NCBI GenBank assembly: GCA_037045045.1
Contig: JBAOHL010000003.1
Coordinates: 62,001 to 126,000, forward strand
Direction of reading: 5' to 3'
From: Phosphoribacter sp037045045
GTDB taxonomy: Bacteria; Actinomycetota; Actinomycetes; Actinomycetales; Dermatophilaceae
DNA: 64,000 nt
In this document: in pieces, positions 40,292 through 48,930 of the stretch
How the letters are laid out: every line of letters begins with the position of its first letter
How positions within the stretch are numbered: position 1 is the first letter of the stretch
Translations under genes and position numbers: made by a program
Notes under the pieces: generated by a model
What the model was told of the DNA's origin: nothing
What the model saw: only the letters and a program-made list of their open reading frames with translations
Database searches by the model: none

Positions 40292-41454
40292 ACAGGGTGC
40301 CCATAGCGGACCGGCTCGTCTGGGCACAAGTCGTCCGGCCCCAACAACCTCTCGTGTACCTGGACATGAACCACCTCATCGAACTTGCCCGCGCCCGGGT
40401 GAACCACGGACATGCCCGGCCCGGCTACTCCGAACTCCTCGACGCGACGCGGCGGGCCGGCCGAGAACAGCGCGCGGTCTTCCCCCTATCAGGTCAGCAT
40501 CTTTCGGAGGTTTCAGTTGTAAAGAACCCGCGGCAGCGCCGCGACGTCGCCGACGTCATGGAGGAACTCTCGGGCTTCAACTACCTTCTCGGGCGCCCTG
40601 AGATCGCTCAGCTCGAAGTTGAAGCAGGCATCGAGGACATCTTCGGCGAACCCTGGCACCCGGTCGGGTTACCACTCGTTCGAGCTACCTTCGGCCATGC
40701 TTTCGGGATATGCGGAGGCATGTCCATCCGCAACGCAGACGGGAGCGATGGCGCGGATGCTGCGCGCCGAGACATGGGCGAGGACGAGTACGACAGGTTC
40801 ATCCGCAGTGCCAACCACACGGTCGAACGAGCCATGCTTGACGGGCCAAGCGACGAGGAAGTGCCAGTCCTTCGGGCCCAGTACGGCTACGCCCCAGAGA
40901 AGTCTCGAGAAGGATCCGACAGCAGGCTCGCGTTCGAACTCGCCCTCACCGAATGGCTGGCCAAGAACCCACGATGGCGACATGGACGACTGCGAGATGT
41001 CGTGTCCGCACGAGAGGTCGCGCACGAGTGGCTCGACGCCATCAACCGCGTCAACGAAGATCGCGCCCGCAGGGCCAAGCGCCAGCTTGACAGGGACGAC
41101 GATACCCGGCGTCTCTTAGCGGCGATGCCGCATAGCCAGGTGGCCATCAGCATCAAGACCCACTACCACCGCAACCCGAAACACAAGTGGGAAACCAACG
41201 ACATCACAGACATCGACGCGGCCTCCGTCGCTTACGCCTATTGCGACGCCGTGTTCACCGACAAGGCTGTGCGCGCAGCCCTTGCGAACGCGACAGAGCT
41301 TCGACCGTTCGGTACTTACCTGCCGCGCACACCCCAGGACCTCAGCGCGTGGCTCGATGACCTCCCCAGTCTCGCCGTCCCCGACATGCTGCTGCCCGCT
41401 TCCTCAGCAGCAAGCCTGAGGGCCCAACGGTTAAGAAGCCGACGGGGGCAATGA
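40288..41454 (+). CDS. PIN-like nuclease domain protein coupled to ApeA-like gene
   Basis: A 388-residue protein with the acidic signs of a PIN-like nuclease. VYLDMNHLIELA holds the first Asp (D26), and DITDIDAASVAYAYCDAVFTDKAVRAAL near residues 305-335 holds the clustered Asps and the family's cD-x-x-x-TD motif. The central 200 residues are helical and charged. It is encoded by GTG 40288, which shares GTGA with the stop of the ApeA-like gene, so the two are co-translated. I infer a two-protein defence or toxin-type module; which protein is effector and which is sensor is not decidable. Family placement beyond PIN-like is uncertain. Confidence 0.72.
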   Translation: MNRVPIADRLVWAQVVRPQQPLVYLDMNHLIELARARVNHGHARPGYSELLDATRRAGREQRAVFPLSGQHLSEVSVVKNPRQRRDVADVMEELSGFNYLLGRPEIAQLEVEAGIEDIFGEPWHPVGLPLVRATFGHAFGICGGMSIRNADGSDGADAARRDMGEDEYDRFIRSANHTVERAMLDGPSDEEVPVLRAQYGYAPEKSREGSDSRLAFELALTEWLAKNPRWRHGRLRDVVSAREVAHEWLDAINRVNEDRARRAKRQLDRDDDTRRLLAAMPHSQVAISIKTHYHRNPKHKWETNDITDIDAASVAYAYCDAVFTDKAVRAALANATELRPFGTYLPRTPQDLSAWLDDLPSLAVPDMLLPASSAASLRAQRLRSRRGQ

Positions 41455-41709
41455 GTCGCCTCCGCCACATCGATTCCGGTACCGCGTCTGGACCGTCCCA
41501 TGGAATGGGCTCCGTAGGTGCGTCCTTCCACCGCGAGTCGACACAGTCGGCCATCCCTCCCTGAGCTCGTCGTGCCGTCGTCGGAACGGTTTGCGCGCTG
41601 GCTGGCGACCCCCTTGACGCCGGCGTCTCCGATACGGAACTGGCGAGGGTTCGGGAGACCTGGGTGTTGTCTTCGGTCCCGAGCACCGTGAACTGCTCGC
41701 GTGGGTGGG
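41455..41709. other. 255-bp intergenic region between PIN-like gene and tRNA-Leu
   Basis: I see no coding gene here. A small hairpin (CCCAT 41497-41501, ATGGG 41505-41509) could end the defence module. No duplicated tRNA fragment was found, and no integrase gene adjoins. Confidence 0.35.
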
Positions 41710-41793
41710 TGTCCGGAGGGGGACTTGAACCCCCACGCCCGTTAAGGGCACTAGCACCTCAAGCTAGCGCGTCTGCCATTCCGCCACCCGGAC
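41710..41793 (-). tRNA. tRNA-Leu (GAG)
   Basis: An 84-nt class-II tRNA on the minus strand. The acceptor arm GTCCGGG pairs with TCCGGAC, with discriminator A at 41710. The D-arm contains TGGCAGACGC. The anticodon stem is CTAGC/GCTAG with loop TTGAGGT (anticodon GAG, Leu CUC/CUU). A long variable arm follows (GTGCCC...GGGC) and a T-arm with GGTTCAAGTCCC. CCA is not encoded. Its 3' end faces the accessory island. Confidence 0.95.
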
Positions 41794-41969
41794 GAGGGTG
41801 TGGACGACCGCCATCGCAGCGGCCTCGCGAGCCGGAACGATAGCACGGGGGCGGACCGGCCCACGAACCGAGTCGGCGGCGCTGCGGCAGGGCCAAGGTG
41901 GGCCCCCGGAGTAGGCGACCCGTCCCCCGTCGACGCCCTTGCGGCCAAGAGGTCCGCCCACCCGGCCAC

Positions 41970-41975
41970 TAACCT
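41970..41975 (+). promoter_or_regulatory. Putative leaderless promoter -10 (TAACCT) of pta
   Basis: TAACCT, 6 nt before the GTG start, with no Shine-Dalgarno. The same layout (TAnnnT-N6-start) is seen at glgC, DUF3099, SURF1 and TauE. Confidence 0.45.
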
Positions 41976-41981
41976 AACCCA

Positions 41982-44051
41982 GTGGCCACGAGCGTGTACC
42001 TCGCCTCCACCGAGAGTCAGTCCGGCAAGTCCGCCATCGCCGTGGGCCTGCTCGACCAGCTCAGCCGAGGCGTCCAACGGGTGGGCGTCTTCCGACCCCT
42101 CATCCGCGCCGAAGATCCCGCCGAGGACCACGTCCTCGTCCTCGCGCTCTCCCGGGTCGACCCCACCGCGGACCCCGCGGACCACTTCGGGGTGACCTAC
42201 GACGAGCTGCACCACCACCCGGACCGGTCCATGTCGACGATCGTCGACCGGTTCCACGCCGTGGCCTCGCGATGCCAGGCCGTGCTCGTCATCGGGTCGG
42301 ACTACACCGACGTCGGTTCGCCGACCGAGTTCTCGTTCAACGCCAGGGTCGCCGCCAACCTCGCCGCGCCGATGATCCTCGTCCTCCCCTCCGCGGAACG
42401 CTCCCCCGACGAGATCGGCAACGCCGCAGAACTGGCCGTCGAAGAGGCTCACGCCCACCACGCCCGCGTCCTCGGTCTCATCGCCAACCGGGTCGATCCG
42501 AAGCGGCGGGCCGAGACCCTCGACATGCTCGAAGCCGTCGCGGGTCACGTGCCCGTGTATGCAGTCCCCGAGAACGCCGCGTTGCGGGCGCCCACGGTGC
42601 GCGACCTCGTGCGGGCCACCGGCGCCCGACTGCGCTTCGGTGCCGACAGCTTGCTCGACCGGGAGACCACGCGTCTCGTCGTCGCTGCGATGACCTTGCC
42701 CAACGTCCTGGACCGGATCGAGGCTGGCGCCCTCGTCGTCACCCCCGCGGACCGCGCCGACGTCCTGCTGGGGCTGCTGCTGGGCCATCACTCTCGGACC
42801 TTCCCGCCGCTGTCGGGGATCGTCCTCAACGGCGGCTTCGAGGTCGACCCACCGGTGGCACGGCTCATCGAGGGACTGCGCCTGACCATCCCCATCGTCG
42901 AGCTGGATCTGGGCACGGCCGCGGCGGCGATGAAGATGTCTCGGGTCGTCGGACGCCTCACCGCGCGGACGACCCGCAAGATCCAGACCGCACTCGCCCT
43001 CTTCGAGGAGTACGTCAACGGGCCGGCGCTCATGGAACGCCTCGACATGACGCCGACGGGGGCGGTCACGCCGCTGATGTTCGAGCACACTCTCATCGAC
43101 CGCGCCCGCCGAGCCGACCGGCACATCGTCTTGCCCGAAGGCGGGGAGGAGCGGATCCTCGTCGCGGCCGACCAACTGTTGCGTCGCAAGGTCGCCCGAC
43201 TCACCCTGCTCGGGATCCCCGGTTTCGTCCAGGCCAAGGCCGAGCGCCTCCAGCTGGACATCTCCGGGGCCGAGGTCATCGACCCCGCGGATCCGTCGTT
43301 GCGCGAGCGGTTCGCCACCGAGTACTACGAGCTGCGCAAGGCCAAGGGCATCACCCTGGACGGGGCCCGCGACACCGTCATCGACCCGTCCTACTTCGGC
43401 ACGATGATGGTGCGCGACGGCCTCGCCGACGGCATGGTCTCCGGCTCGGTGAACACCACGGCCCACACCCTGCGCCCGGCCCTGCAGGTCATCCGGACCG
43501 CTGACGGGGTGTCCGTCGTGTCGTCGGTCTTCTTCATGTGCCTGCCGGACCGCGTCTTGGTCTATGGCGACTGCGCGGTCAACCCGGATCCCACGGCCGA
43601 ACAACTGGCCGACATCGCGATCTCCTCGGCCGCCACGGCAACCCAGCTCGGCATCGAGGCCCGCATCGCCATGCTGTCCTACTCGACCGGCCAGTCGAGC
43701 AGCGGCGCGGACGTCGACAAGGTCCGGCAGGCTACAGACCTCGTCAAGGCCCGCGCGCCTCAGCTGTCCGTCGAGGGACCCATCCAATACGACGCCGCCG
43801 TCGACGCCGCCGTGGCGCGTACCAAGATGTCCGGCAGCCAGGTCGCGGGTCGCGCGACGGTGCTGATCTTCCCCGACCTCAACACCGGCAACAACACGTA
43901 CAAGGCCGTCCAACGCAGTTCCGGAGCGTTGGCCATCGGCCCGGTTCTCCAAGGCCTGCGGATGCCGGTCAACGACCTCTCGCGCGGGGCCCTGGTCGCC
44001 GACATCGTCAACACCGTGGCGATCACGGCGATCCAGGCAGCGGCCCGGTGA
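41982..44051 (+). CDS. pta: Phosphate acetyltransferase
   Basis: A 689-residue long-form Pta. The N-terminal P-loop-like domain (VYLASTESQSGKSAIAVGLLDQL) and a DRTGG-type middle domain precede the C-terminal catalytic PTA_PTB domain. That domain starts near residue 360 (MFEHTLIDRARRADRHIVLPEGGEERILVAADQL) and includes LADGMVSGSVNTTAHTLRPALQVI and SYSTGQSSSG. It interconverts acetyl-CoA and acetyl phosphate. Its stop overlaps ackA by four bases, giving the classical pta-ackA unit for acetate overflow and assimilation. GTG 41982 appears to be leaderless. Confidence 0.95.
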   Translation: MATSVYLASTESQSGKSAIAVGLLDQLSRGVQRVGVFRPLIRAEDPAEDHVLVLALSRVDPTADPADHFGVTYDELHHHPDRSMSTIVDRFHAVASRCQAVLVIGSDYTDVGSPTEFSFNARVAANLAAPMILVLPSAERSPDEIGNAAELAVEEAHAHHARVLGLIANRVDPKRRAETLDMLEAVAGHVPVYAVPENAALRAPTVRDLVRATGARLRFGADSLLDRETTRLVVAAMTLPNVLDRIEAGALVVTPADRADVLLGLLLGHHSRTFPPLSGIVLNGGFEVDPPVARLIEGLRLTIPIVELDLGTAAAAMKMSRVVGRLTARTTRKIQTALALFEEYVNGPALMERLDMTPTGAVTPLMFEHTLIDRARRADRHIVLPEGGEERILVAADQLLRRKVARLTLLGIPGFVQAKAERLQLDISGAEVIDPADPSLRERFATEYYELRKAKGITLDGARDTVIDPSYFGTMMVRDGLADGMVSGSVNTTAHTLRPALQVIRTADGVSVVSSVFFMCLPDRVLVYGDCAVNPDPTAEQLADIAISSAATATQLGIEARIAMLSYSTGQSSSGADVDKVRQATDLVKARAPQLSVEGPIQYDAAVDAAVARTKMSGSQVAGRATVLIFPDLNTGNNTYKAVQRSSGALAIGPVLQGLRMPVNDLSRGALVADIVNTVAITAIQAAAR

Positions 44052-45259
44052 CCGCCCCCGCCAAGCCGGCCGGCCGCCTCGTCCTCGTCGTCAACGCCGG
44101 GTCCTCGTCGCTGAAGTACCGACTGCTCGACCCGGCCACCGGGCAGACCCTCGCCAGTGGCCTCGTCGAACGCATCGGCGAGGGTCACGCGGCGGCGCGG
44201 CATACCGGGCCTGACGGCCGTGTCGAGGTCGCGATCGCCTGCCCCGACCTCGACACGGCCTTCGCGATCGCGCTGGCCGCGTTCGCCGACCACGGGCCGA
44301 ACCTCGACCCCGCCGACCTGCTCGCCGTCGGCCACCGGGTCGTCCACGGCGGTTCACAATTCACCGCCCCGGTGCTCGTCGACGCCGACGTACTCGCCGC
44401 CATCGACGCCCTCGTGCCCCTGGCCCCGTTGCACAACCCGGGCAACCTCGCCGGGCTGCGCGCCGCCCAGGCGGCCTTCCCCGGCATCCCCCAAGTCGCG
44501 GTGTTCGACACGGCCTTCCACCAGACGCTGCCCCCCGCGGCATACACGTATGCCGTGCCGCGCGACTGGCGCGAGCGACTGCACGTGCGTCGTTACGGCT
44601 TCCACGGCACCTCGCATGCGTACGTGTCCCGTCGGCTCGCCGAGCTCATGGGCCGGTCACTCGACCGGACCGCCAGCATCGTCCTGCACCTGGGCAACGG
44701 CGCCAGCGCGGCCGCGGTCCTCGACGGGCGCAGCGTCGACACGTCGATGGGGCTCTCACCCCTCGAAGGGCTCGTCATGGGCACGCGCCCCGGCGACCTC
44801 GACCCGGCCATCGCGCCCTATCTCAGCGACTTCGGCATCGACGTCGACGAGTACGACCACGCCCTCAACCACGACAGCGGGCTGCGCGGCCTGAGCGGTA
44901 CCAACGACTTTCGCGAGCTCATGGGTCTCGTCGAGGCCGGTGATCCGGCTGCTCGTCTCGCCTTCGAGGTCGTCGTCCATCGGCTCGTCAAGTACGTCGG
45001 CGGGTATGCCGCGGTGCTCGGTCGCCTCGACGGGCTCGCCTTCACCGGCGGAATCGGTGAGCACAGCGCTCCGCTGCGCGCGGCGGTCATCGAGCGGCTC
45101 GGGCTGCTCGGGTTCAGGCTCGACGACGCGGCCAACGCCGCCGGCGGCGGCGAGCGGCGCGTCACCACCCTCGACAGCCGGGTGCAGGCCTGGGTGGTCC
45201 CAACCGACGAGGAACTCGAAATCGCGCGGCAGACCGCCCGGGTCGTGTCGGGGCGGTAG
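44048..45259 (+). CDS. ackA: Acetate kinase
   Basis: A 403-residue acetokinase. It has VLVVNAGSSSLKYRLLD at the N-terminus (signature 1), HRVVHGGSQFTAP, the FDTAFHQTLP loop, RRYGFHGTSHAYVSRR, LHLGNGASAAAV, DTSMGLSPLEGLVMGTRPGDLDPAI (signature 2) and FTGGIGEHSAPLRAAV near the end. It phosphorylates acetate with ATP, or makes ATP from acetyl phosphate. GTG 44048 shares GTGA with the pta stop. Its TAG stop lies in one arm of a hairpin whose other arm has the arginase stop. Confidence 0.95.
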   Translation: MTAPAKPAGRLVLVVNAGSSSLKYRLLDPATGQTLASGLVERIGEGHAAARHTGPDGRVEVAIACPDLDTAFAIALAAFADHGPNLDPADLLAVGHRVVHGGSQFTAPVLVDADVLAAIDALVPLAPLHNPGNLAGLRAAQAAFPGIPQVAVFDTAFHQTLPPAAYTYAVPRDWRERLHVRRYGFHGTSHAYVSRRLAELMGRSLDRTASIVLHLGNGASAAAVLDGRSVDTSMGLSPLEGLVMGTRPGDLDPAIAPYLSDFGIDVDEYDHALNHDSGLRGLSGTNDFRELMGLVEAGDPAARLAFEVVVHRLVKYVGGYAAVLGRLDGLAFTGGIGEHSAPLRAAVIERLGLLGFRLDDAANAAGGGERRVTTLDSRVQAWVVPTDEELEIARQTARVVSGR

Positions 45260-45277
45260 GGCCCCGGCGGGGCCTAC
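45256..45277. terminator. Bidirectional hairpin between ackA and arginase
   Basis: GTAGGGCCCC (45256-45265) pairs with GGGGCCTAC (45269-45277) with one bulged G and a 3-nt loop. Each arm contains the TAG stop of one of the two converging genes. Confidence 0.6.
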
Positions 45278-46218
45278 CCGGCCGGAGTGCCCGGCAGCCG
45301 CAGCAGGGTGCTCTTGCCGAACAGGCTCTCGATAAGGTCGACCGCGACCTCGGCGGTGCGGTTCGCGACGTCGCAGGCCGGGTTGAGTTCCATGACGTCC
45401 AGCGACGACACCCGCCCGGTGTCCGCGATGAGTTCCATGCACAGTTGGGCCTCGCGGTAGGTCGGCCCACCCCGCACCGTCGTGCCCACACCGGGGGCGA
45501 TGTCCGGGTCGAGGAAGTCGACGTCGAAGCTCACGTGCAGGTGGGTGTCCGCGTCGACGTCGGCGAGAGCCCGGCGCATCGCCTCCCGCATGCCGTACTC
45601 GTCGATGTGGCGCATGTCGTAGACGCGCATCTCCTCGGCGCGCACGAGTTCCTTCTCCTGGGCATCGACGCTGCGGATCCCCACCTGGCGCACCGTGCCG
45701 GGGTCCACCGCCGGCACGCGGTCGCCCAGGCCGGTGAGCGCCGGCGGCCCCATGCCGCGCAGTACGGCCACGGGCATCCCGTGCAGATTGCCGCTCGGCG
45801 ACGTGGCCAGGGTGTTGAAGTCGGCGTGGGCGTCCAGCCACAGGACGAGCAGGCGCCGGCCCTGCTCGCGACAGTGTCGAGCGACCGCGCTGATCGACCC
45901 GATCGCCAGGCAGTGGTCGCCGCCCAGCAGGATCGGCAGGTGGCCCGCTGCGAGCGATTCGTGGACGGCGCCGTGCACCGCGGTGGTCCACGCGGTCACC
46001 TCCGGCAGGTGGCGGTACCCACCCCGCGGCGGCTCCCAGGGGTTGGGCGGCCCGGTGAGATTGCCGAGGTCGTGCACGGTGAGGCCCACCGCGGCGAGGT
46101 TCTGCCGGATCCCGGCGACACGCATCGCCTCCGGACCCATGGACGCGCCGCGGTGGGCTGCCCCGACATCTGTGGGGGCCCCGATGAGGTCGATGGTGGT
46201 CGTCGTCGGCGTCGTCAC
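45274..46218 (-). CDS. rocF: Arginase/agmatinase-family hydrolase
   Basis: A 314-residue ureohydrolase. The manganese ligands are visible in order: GGDHCLAIG (H), WLDAHADFNTL (D-x-H-x-D) and SFDVDFLDPDIAPGVGT (D-x-D). The LHGMPVAVLRG and SLDVMELNPACD segments match arginase rather than agmatinase or formimidoylglutamase, but substrate assignment from sequence alone is not certain. GTG 46218 lies 10 bp after the TrmH-like gene, with GAGG upstream, so the two share a transcript. Confidence 0.88.
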   Translation of the reverse strand: MTTPTTTTIDLIGAPTDVGAAHRGASMGPEAMRVAGIRQNLAAVGLTVHDLGNLTGPPNPWEPPRGGYRHLPEVTAWTTAVHGAVHESLAAGHLPILLGGDHCLAIGSISAVARHCREQGRRLLVLWLDAHADFNTLATSPSGNLHGMPVAVLRGMGPPALTGLGDRVPAVDPGTVRQVGIRSVDAQEKELVRAEEMRVYDMRHIDEYGMREAMRRALADVDADTHLHVSFDVDFLDPDIAPGVGTTVRGGPTYREAQLCMELIADTGRVSSLDVMELNPACDVANRTAEVAVDLIESLFGKSTLLRLPGTPAG

Positions 46219-46228
46219 GGCGGCATCC

Positions 46229-47089
46229 TCACATGGCGCCGGCGTCGGGCGCGACCCGCAACGCCCACAGGGCCACCGCGCACGCCGCCGCGACGTTGAG
46301 CGAGTCCACCTCCCCGGTCATGGGGATCCGGACGGCGAGGTCGGCCGCGGCGACGGTCTGGCGACGCAGCCCGTCCCCCTCGGTGCCCAGGACGACGGCC
46401 AGTCGCTCGGGGGGCGCGGCAGCTACGTCGTCGAGGTCCACGGCACCCTCGGCGAGGGTGAGCGCGGCGACCACGAATCCGGCGGCCCGGATCGCGTCGA
46501 TACCGGCCGGCCACGGCGTCACCCTGGTCCACGGGACCTGGAACACCGTGCCCATCGACACCCGTACGGCCCGGCGGTAGAGCGGGTCGGCGCATCGCGG
46601 CGTGACGAGGACGGCGTCGGCACCAAGCGCCGCGCAGGAACGAAAGGCGGCACCGACGTTGGTGTGGTCGACGACGTCCTCGAGGACGACGACGCGGCGA
46701 GCACCGGCCAACACCGACTCGACCGGGGCCAGCGCCGGACGCGCCATCGCCGCCAGGGCGCCGCGGTGCAGGTGAAATCCGGTGAGCCGCTCGATGACCT
46801 CGGGCTCGCCGACATACACCGGTATGCCGCCGCGGGTCGCCGCTTCGACGACGTCGGCGAGGTCGACCAGCCAGCGTCGGGCCATGAGCAGCGACCGCGG
46901 CCGGTGTCCCGCGGCCAAGGCCCGGCGGATGACCTTCTCCGACTCGGCGACGTACAGGCCGTGTTCCGGTTCGAGGCGCCGGCGCAGGGCCACGTCGGTA
47001 AGACCGACGTAGTCGACCAGCGCGGGATCGCCCGGATCGTCGACGACGGTGACCCCAGCCGGTGTGGTGACGGCTCCGGGGCGCGTCAC
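46229..47089 (-). CDS. TrmH/SpoU-family RNA 2'-O-methyltransferase
   Basis: A 286-residue SPOUT methyltransferase. An N-terminal substrate-binding domain (about 20-110: LYVAESEKVIRRALAAGHRPRSLLM) is followed by the knotted SpoU core. The core has motif 1 DHTNVGAAFRSCAALG, motif 2 VLGTEGDGL and motif 3 IPMTGEVDSLNVAAACAVALW. It methylates a ribose in tRNA or rRNA. GTG 47089 follows the TauE gene by 37 bp. Arginase follows at 10 bp. No Shine-Dalgarno is obvious. Confidence 0.9.
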   Translation of the reverse strand: MTRPGAVTTPAGVTVVDDPGDPALVDYVGLTDVALRRRLEPEHGLYVAESEKVIRRALAAGHRPRSLLMARRWLVDLADVVEAATRGGIPVYVGEPEVIERLTGFHLHRGALAAMARPALAPVESVLAGARRVVVLEDVVDHTNVGAAFRSCAALGADAVLVTPRCADPLYRRAVRVSMGTVFQVPWTRVTPWPAGIDAIRAAGFVVAALTLAEGAVDLDDVAAAPPERLAVVLGTEGDGLRRQTVAAADLAVRIPMTGEVDSLNVAAACAVALWALRVAPDAGAM

Positions 47090-47126
47090 GTCGGCTCGGG
47101 AGGCCGTTGGATCGGCTCCCTGCCAG

Positions 47127-47900
47127 TCACGAGAACCACACGAGCTTGACCAACGCGACCGTGCCCACGACGAGGATCGCGCCCCGCAAGACCTGCGGGG
47201 GCAATCGCCGACCCACCCTCGCGCCGAGCACCCCTCCGGCGAAGGACCCGAGAGCGATGAGTACCACGACGAACCAGTCGACGTGCTCGCGGGCGAAGAG
47301 CAGGAAGGCCACGGTCGCGACGAGGTTGACCAAGGTGACGAGGACGTTCTTGAACCCGGTGGCCCGCTGCAGCGGCATCGACGACAGCGCGCTGAAAACC
47401 CCCATCATGAGGATGCCCTGGGCGGCGCCGAAGTACCCGCCGTAGACGCCGCTGAGCAGCACGCCCCCGATCAGTGCCCAGCCCCGCCAGGCGGCCGTCG
47501 GGGCGGTGGCCGCCTGGCGACGGGCGGCCGCGGCCTGGAGGCGAGGCCCGACGACGACGAACACCAGCGCCACCGCGACGAGCACCGGGACGATGGCCTT
47601 GAACGCTGCGGCCGGCAACACGAGCAGCAGCGTCGCCCCGACCACCGAGCCGACGAACGACGCCGGCGCCAGGCGCCGCAGCGCGCCGGACTGGCCGGTC
47701 AATTCGTGCCGGTAGCCCCACGAGCCGGACAAACCGCCGGCGACGAGCCCGATGTTGTTGCTGACGTTGGCCGTCAGCGGCGGGTACCCGAGCACGAGCA
47801 GGGTCGGAAACGTCACGAGGGTGCCCGAGCCGACGACGGTGTTGATGGCCCCGGCCGCCAGACCGGCCAGCAGGACGAGCACGGCGTCGAGGGCGGACAC
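47127..47900 (-). CDS. TauE/SafE-family sulfite/anion exporter
   Basis: A 257-residue membrane protein with about 8 hydrophobic segments. The N-terminal LLAGLAAGAINTVVGSGTLVTFPTLLVLGYPP and the internal repeat start GVYGGYFGAAQGILMMGVFSALS are the two TauE/SafE half-repeats. Such proteins export sulfite or sulfoacetate, or import organic anions. GTG 47900 is preceded at 6 nt by TAGGGT and has no ribosome site, so it is probably leaderless. It heads a unit with TrmH and arginase. Confidence 0.9.
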   Translation of the reverse strand: MSALDAVLVLLAGLAAGAINTVVGSGTLVTFPTLLVLGYPPLTANVSNNIGLVAGGLSGSWGYRHELTGQSGALRRLAPASFVGSVVGATLLLVLPAAAFKAIVPVLVAVALVFVVVGPRLQAAAARRQAATAPTAAWRGWALIGGVLLSGVYGGYFGAAQGILMMGVFSALSSMPLQRATGFKNVLVTLVNLVATVAFLLFAREHVDWFVVVLIALGSFAGGVLGARVGRRLPPQVLRGAILVVGTVALVKLVWFS

Positions 47901-47906
47901 TCCGCC

Positions 47907-47912
47907 ACCCTA
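47907..47912 (-). promoter_or_regulatory. Putative leaderless promoter -10 (TAGGGT) of TauE gene
   Basis: Read on the minus strand, TAGGGT then six bases then GTG. It has the TAnnnT-N6-start pattern. Confidence 0.35.
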
Positions 47913-47947
47913 TCCGCGCCCGCGCGGCATACCGGAGCGCGCCCGAG

Positions 47948-48913
47948 CTACGACGCGGGGGGCGAGGACAGCGGCGCGGGCGGCGGCGGGGGCGGCCGCA
48001 TCTCGTCCTGGGGGTCCAGTAGCCCCGGCTCGGACGGCTTGGCCCCGCCGAAGGTGCTGATCCCACGCAGGGCGTCGGTGACCTCGGACGGGATGATCCA
48101 CAGTTTGTTGGCGTCGCCCCTGGCCAGTTGGGGCAGGACCTGCAGGTACTGGTAGGCGAGCAGGGACTTGGTCGGGTTGCCCTCGTGGATCGCCTGGAAA
48201 ACTTCACGGATGGCCCGCGACTGGCCCTGGGCTTCGAGCACCCGGGCCTCGGCAGAGCCCTGCGCCCGCAGGATCTGAGCCTCCTTCTCGCCCTGGGCCG
48301 TGAGGATGGCCGACTGGCGCACGCCCTCGGCCGTGAGCACCGTCGCGCGCTTGTCCCGCTCGGCACGCATCTGCTTCTCCATCGAGTCCTGCACCGAGTG
48401 CGGCGGGTCGATGGCCTTGAGCTCGACGCGGTTGACCCGGATCCCCCATCGGCCGGTCTCCTGATCGAGCACGCCACGCAGTTGGGCGTTGATCTGGTCG
48501 CGGGAGGTCAGGGTTTGCTCGAGGTCGAGCGAACCGATGACGTTGCGCAGGGTGGTGACGGTGAGCTGCTCGATGCCCTGGATGAAGTTGGCGATCTCGT
48601 AGACCGCGGACTTCGCGTCGGTCACCGTGTAGTAGATGACGGTGTCGATACTCACGACGAGGTTGTCCGAGGTGATGACCGGCTGTGGCGGGAACGTCAC
48701 GACCTGCTCGCGCAGGTCGATGACCGCGCGCGGCTTGTCGATGAACGGCACCAGGATGTGCATGCCGTCGTCGAGGGTGCGCGCGTAGGAACCCAGCCGC
48801 TCGATGATCACCGCGCTCATCTGGGGGACGATGCGGATCGTCTTGACCAGGACGGTCACGACGAACAGCAGCAGGATCGCGACGACGACGATCGTGGTGA
48901 TGCCGGCATTCAT
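47948..48913 (-). CDS. SPFH/Band-7 membrane protein (QmcA/stomatin-like)
   Basis: A 321-residue SPFH protein. The N-terminal membrane helix (ITTIVVVAILLLFVVTVLVK) is followed by the Band-7 domain (about 25-200: RIVPQMSAVIIERLGSYARTL, FIDKPRAVIDLREQVVTFPPQPVIT, GSLDLEQTLTSRDQINAQLRGVLD). A charged coiled coil follows (AERDKRATVLTAEGVRQSAILTAQGEKEAQILRAQG), then a Pro-rich tail. It forms oligomeric membrane scaffolds for protease or lipid microdomains. ATG 48913 follows GGAGA. It partners with the NfeD-like gene directly upstream. Confidence 0.92.
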   Translation of the reverse strand: MNAGITTIVVVAILLLFVVTVLVKTIRIVPQMSAVIIERLGSYARTLDDGMHILVPFIDKPRAVIDLREQVVTFPPQPVITSDNLVVSIDTVIYYTVTDAKSAVYEIANFIQGIEQLTVTTLRNVIGSLDLEQTLTSRDQINAQLRGVLDQETGRWGIRVNRVELKAIDPPHSVQDSMEKQMRAERDKRATVLTAEGVRQSAILTAQGEKEAQILRAQGSAEARVLEAQGQSRAIREVFQAIHEGNPTKSLLAYQYLQVLPQLARGDANKLWIIPSEVTDALRGISTFGGAKPSEPGLLDPQDEMRPPPPPPAPLSSPPAS

Positions 48914-48930
48914 GGAGTCTCCATCGTGGG

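Noticed and set aside
41342..41686. Minus-strand frame of 114 codons between the PIN-like gene and the tRNA
   Set aside because: It overlaps the PIN-like gene's end, has no ribosome site, and reads as Arg/Ser/Pro-rich noise.
38611..41709. Integrative element with attachment repeats at tRNA-Leu
   Set aside because: No integrase, recombinase or duplicated tRNA 3' end was found. Only position and composition suggest an island.
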